Origin: Myxococcota bacterium
GTDB taxonomy: Bacteria > Myxococcota_C > UBA6777
Direction of reading: 5' to 3'
DNA: 9,846 bases
Assembly: GCA_023150835.1 (NCBI GenBank)
Contig: JAKLKB010000180.1
Location: forward strand, 1 to 9,846
In this document: positions 7,542-9,846 of the stretch, one piece after another
Layout: each line of letters starts with the position of its first letter
Numbering within the stretch: position 1 is the stretch's first letter
The notes under the pieces: model-generated
The model's database searches: none
The model's input: only the letters and a program-made list of their open reading frames with translations
What the model was told of the DNA's origin: nothing
Position numbers and translations under genes: made by a program

Positions 7542-9545
7542 ATGATGCGCTCTGTTGTTTTTCTCGGGGTTTTGTGGCTTGCAAGCACTTCTTCGGCTTG
7601 GGCGCAAACGCAGTTTCGCTATCCCATGACCACCAGCGGGACGTACATCACAGCCTACCGCGATAACGACCGAAACAGCGGCACGATGAAAGATTGGAAT
7701 GGTGGCAAAAAAACCTACGACAACCACAGCGGCAGCGATTATGGGATCGGCGGTTTTCCCGGGATGGACAACGGTGTGTGGATCGTCGCAGGTGCCGATG
7801 GGACCGTCGATGCAGCAAGTGACGGACAAGCCGACCGCTGCACCTCGGGTAGCTGTTCCCCTTGCAACGGAAACTATGTGCGCATCCGCCACGCAGACGG
7901 CAAACAAACCTACTACCTCCACATGAAAAAAGGCAGCGTCAAAGTCAAAGTCGGCCAACAAGTCAAATGCGGCGATCAGTTGGGACTTGTCGGATCGAGC
8001 GGCTGCTCCACAGGCCCCCACCTACACTTCCAAGTCAACGTCAACTCCACAAGCCGCGATCCCTTTCTCAACAGCGACTGGGTCGATCGCGGTCCCTACC
8101 TCGGCCACCCATCCACCCAATGCAAGGGCGGAACCACTCCCCCTCCGCCTCCTCCCCCGACTTGTGACTACATCAAAACGGCCCGACTTGGCGGCGGCGA
8201 TCTGAATATCCGCCCCAGTTCCAACACCAGCCAACCCGCCGTCGGCACCGTCCCCGAAGGCACCTGCCTCAAAGTCGAAGCCCGTACCAACACAGGCCAA
8301 GATATCTTCGGAAACACCAACTGGTTCAAGATCACCCACAACGGCAAAACAGGCTGGATATCTGCGTATTATGCCGATTGTTCGGACTGTGGTGGCGCTC
8401 CGCCTCCACCCCCCGAATGTACCGCAGGTCAAACCCAAGCCTGCTACACAGGCCCCGCAGAAGCCCGTGGCAAGGGAATTTGTAAAGAAGGAAAGCGCAC
8501 CTGTAGCAACGGCAAATGGGGCGCTTGCGAAGGTAGCGTCACCCCCACCAACGAAGAATGCGACGGCAAAGACAACAATTGCGATGGTAAAGTCGACGAA
8601 GAACTTAGTCGCCAATGCTACAGCGGCCCCGCAGGAACCCTCGGCATCGGCTCCTGCCAAGAAGGTATTCAGCTTTGCACCAACGGCTCATGGTCTGCTT
8701 GTATCGGTGAAGTCGCCCCCTCCGCCCAAGAGATCTGCGACAACGGAAAAGACGACAACTGCGACGGCAAAGTCGACGAAGGCTGCGCAAGTACCGGCCA
8801 ATGCACCGACGGGCAAACGCAGGAGTGTTTCACAGGCCCGATCGACCGCGCCAACGTCGGCCCCTGCAAAGCCGGCAAGCAAACCTGCCAAGGCGGAAAA
8901 TGGGGAACTTGTCAAGGTGAAGTCCTGCCCGCAGCATCCGAGATCTGCGCAAACGGCATCGACGACAACTGCAACGGTGCCGTCGACGAAGGTTGCGGTA
9001 CACCGACCAATTGCGAAGACAAAGACGGCGATGGCTATGGCGTAGGTGCGGCCTGCACAGGCCCCCAAGACTGCAATGACAACGATCCCAACATCCATCC
9101 CAACGCCACCGAGATCTGCGGCAACGGCATCGACGAAGACTGCAAAGACGGCGACCGTCCTTGCGGTTCCAAAAAAGAGATCGGTGAAAAAGACTGCAAA
9201 AGCCCCGATGACTGCAAAAGCGGACTATGCGTCACCCTCAACGGTGAAAACCGCTGTTCGACCCGATGCACCGAGCGCGCCGAATGTCCCGCAGACTACG
9301 ACTGCATCGACAAAACCGCTTGCTGGCCCCGCAAAACCACAACCCCCAACACAGCCTGTAAAACCGATCAAGAGTGTGTCGCCACGCAGATCTGCCAATC
9401 TGGAAAGTGCATCGACGGCTCCTCCGCTCGCGGTTGTGGCTGTCATGCCCCTGCACCCGCCTCTTCGGATCATCTGTTCTTTTTGTTTGGCCTGCTTCTC
9501 CTGCTCTTGATCCCCCGTCGCTCCTCACATCACACAAAGCCCTAA
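7542..9545 (+). CDS. M23 (LytM-type) peptidase with SH3b, MopE-like repeats and MYXO-CTERM
   Basis: This 667-residue product is a predicted surface-anchored zinc metallo-endopeptidase acting on peptidoglycan cross-bridges or stem peptides. A signal peptide (1-21, ending SAWA) is followed by an M23 domain at about 25-190. Its site is complete: His62 and Asp66 in HSGSD, His127 in YYLHM, and His160/His162 in HLHF. Extra cysteines at 100, 105, 108, 143 and 155 may stabilise the fold. A poly-Pro linker (200-206) leads to an SH3b-like domain (208-283), a pairing also found in lysostaphin-type bacteriolysins. Repeats follow with CYTGP-like motifs at 301, 359 and 429 and Asp-rich motifs at 340, 399 and 469, then a MopE-type motif (491-534), an 8-Cys module (552-594), a half-module (606-623), Cys632-Gly-Cys634, a helix (643-657) and PRR. 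The target, own wall or prey, cannot be decided from sequence. Confidence 0.93.
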   Translation: MMRSVVFLGVLWLASTSSAWAQTQFRYPMTTSGTYITAYRDNDRNSGTMKDWNGGKKTYDNHSGSDYGIGGFPGMDNGVWIVAGADGTVDAASDGQADRCTSGSCSPCNGNYVRIRHADGKQTYYLHMKKGSVKVKVGQQVKCGDQLGLVGSSGCSTGPHLHFQVNVNSTSRDPFLNSDWVDRGPYLGHPSTQCKGGTTPPPPPPPTCDYIKTARLGGGDLNIRPSSNTSQPAVGTVPEGTCLKVEARTNTGQDIFGNTNWFKITHNGKTGWISAYYADCSDCGGAPPPPPECTAGQTQACYTGPAEARGKGICKEGKRTCSNGKWGACEGSVTPTNEECDGKDNNCDGKVDEELSRQCYSGPAGTLGIGSCQEGIQLCTNGSWSACIGEVAPSAQEICDNGKDDNCDGKVDEGCASTGQCTDGQTQECFTGPIDRANVGPCKAGKQTCQGGKWGTCQGEVLPAASEICANGIDDNCNGAVDEGCGTPTNCEDKDGDGYGVGAACTGPQDCNDNDPNIHPNATEICGNGIDEDCKDGDRPCGSKKEIGEKDCKSPDDCKSGLCVTLNGENRCSTRCTERAECPADYDCIDKTACWPRKTTTPNTACKTDQECVATQICQSGKCIDGSSARGCGCHAPAPASSDHLFFLFGLLLLLLIPRRSSHHTKP

Positions 9546-9601
9546 AAACCTCGATTCGTCCCATCCATAGGGGGTCAAGGGCCGTCAGTCCCTTTCACGA
9601 T

Positions 9602-9846
9602 CACACAACGGGCGGATCTCGTGTTCGACGCCCTATGATCGGGCATACACAGGGGTCTGCCCCTACGTCCTTACGCTCACACAACGGGCGGCTCTCGTAT
9701 TCGATGCCCTATGATCGGGCAGACGCAGGGGTCTGCCCCTACACATTTACGCTCACACAACGGGCGGATCTCGTGTTCGACGCCCTATGCTCGGGCAGAC
9801 ACAGGGGTCTGCCCCTACACATTTATGCTCACACAACGGGTGGATC
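9602..9846. repeat. 76-bp tandem repeat array, REP-like, running off the window
   Basis: Units start at 9602, 9678 and 9754, with a partial fourth at 9830; the period is exactly 76 bp. Copies differ by scattered substitutions. Each contains a hairpin: GGGCAGAC and GTCTGCCC around a 6-nt loop at 9717-9738 and 9793-9814 are perfect, while the first copy (9641-9662) has one mismatch. CTAC follows each hairpin, so the minus strand reads GTAG at the hairpin foot, as in RAYT-associated REPs. A second short inverted pair, GGGCG and CGCCC, flanks about 14 nt in copies 1 and 3. There are no unique spacers. The array begins about 55 bp after the stop of the M23 gene and may also act in 3'-end formation. 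Confidence 0.88.

Noticed and set aside
9577-9594. Possible intrinsic terminator after the M23 gene
   Set aside because: The AAGGG/CCCTT stem is only 5 bp with an 8-nt loop and a 3-T tail that overlaps the stem, too weak to call.
9602-9846. Possible CRISPR array
   Set aside because: The 76-bp units are contiguous and nearly identical throughout; there are no unique spacers and no cas genes nearby.

Overview
The window looks like chromosomal DNA from a Myxococcota-type (deltaproteobacterial) bacterium, or a related predatory or environmental lineage. The evidence is two secreted proteins with MYXO-CTERM-like tails (Gly-Cys-Gly-Cys, then a hydrophobic helix, then Arg residues), MopE-type Cys/Asp repeats, and a very Cys-rich lipoprotein. 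By eye GC is in the mid-to-high 50s percent, lower than classical myxobacteria. The genus cannot be told from sequence alone.

Layout: positions 1-288 hold no convincing gene but carry two REP-like elements. A leftward run of four genes follows. In transcription order these are a small DUF192 lipoprotein (5517-5005), a large lipoprotein built from 8-Cys modules (4943-2994), a Nudix hydrolase of the CoA-diphosphatase type (2956-2177), and a single-pass membrane protein ending in Arg-rich CX3C pairs (2172-289). Gaps are 61, 37 and 4 bp, so an operon is plausible. A 283-bp divergent intergenic region (5518-5800) separates it from two rightward genes. These encode tandem paralogues: SH3b plus MopE-like repeats plus MYXO-CTERM (5801-7441), and the same architecture with an added M23/LytM peptidase domain (7542-9545). 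The right end is an array of 76-bp tandem repeats (9602 to the window end). A diverged inverted copy of that repeat lies at the left end.

How the genes may work together: five of the six products have predicted export or membrane signals, and four are unusually Cys-rich. The 8-Cys module (C2-C3 spacing x4-5, C4-C5 spacing x3) and the 4-Cys half-module of the big lipoprotein recur near the C-termini of both MYXO-CTERM proteins. This links the two divergent transcription units as one envelope or cell-surface locus. The M23+SH3b protein looks like an intact, surface-anchored peptidoglycan hydrolase. Its peptidase-less sister could be a binding partner, competitor or structural protein. These roles are inference; only the domain assignments rest on visible motifs.
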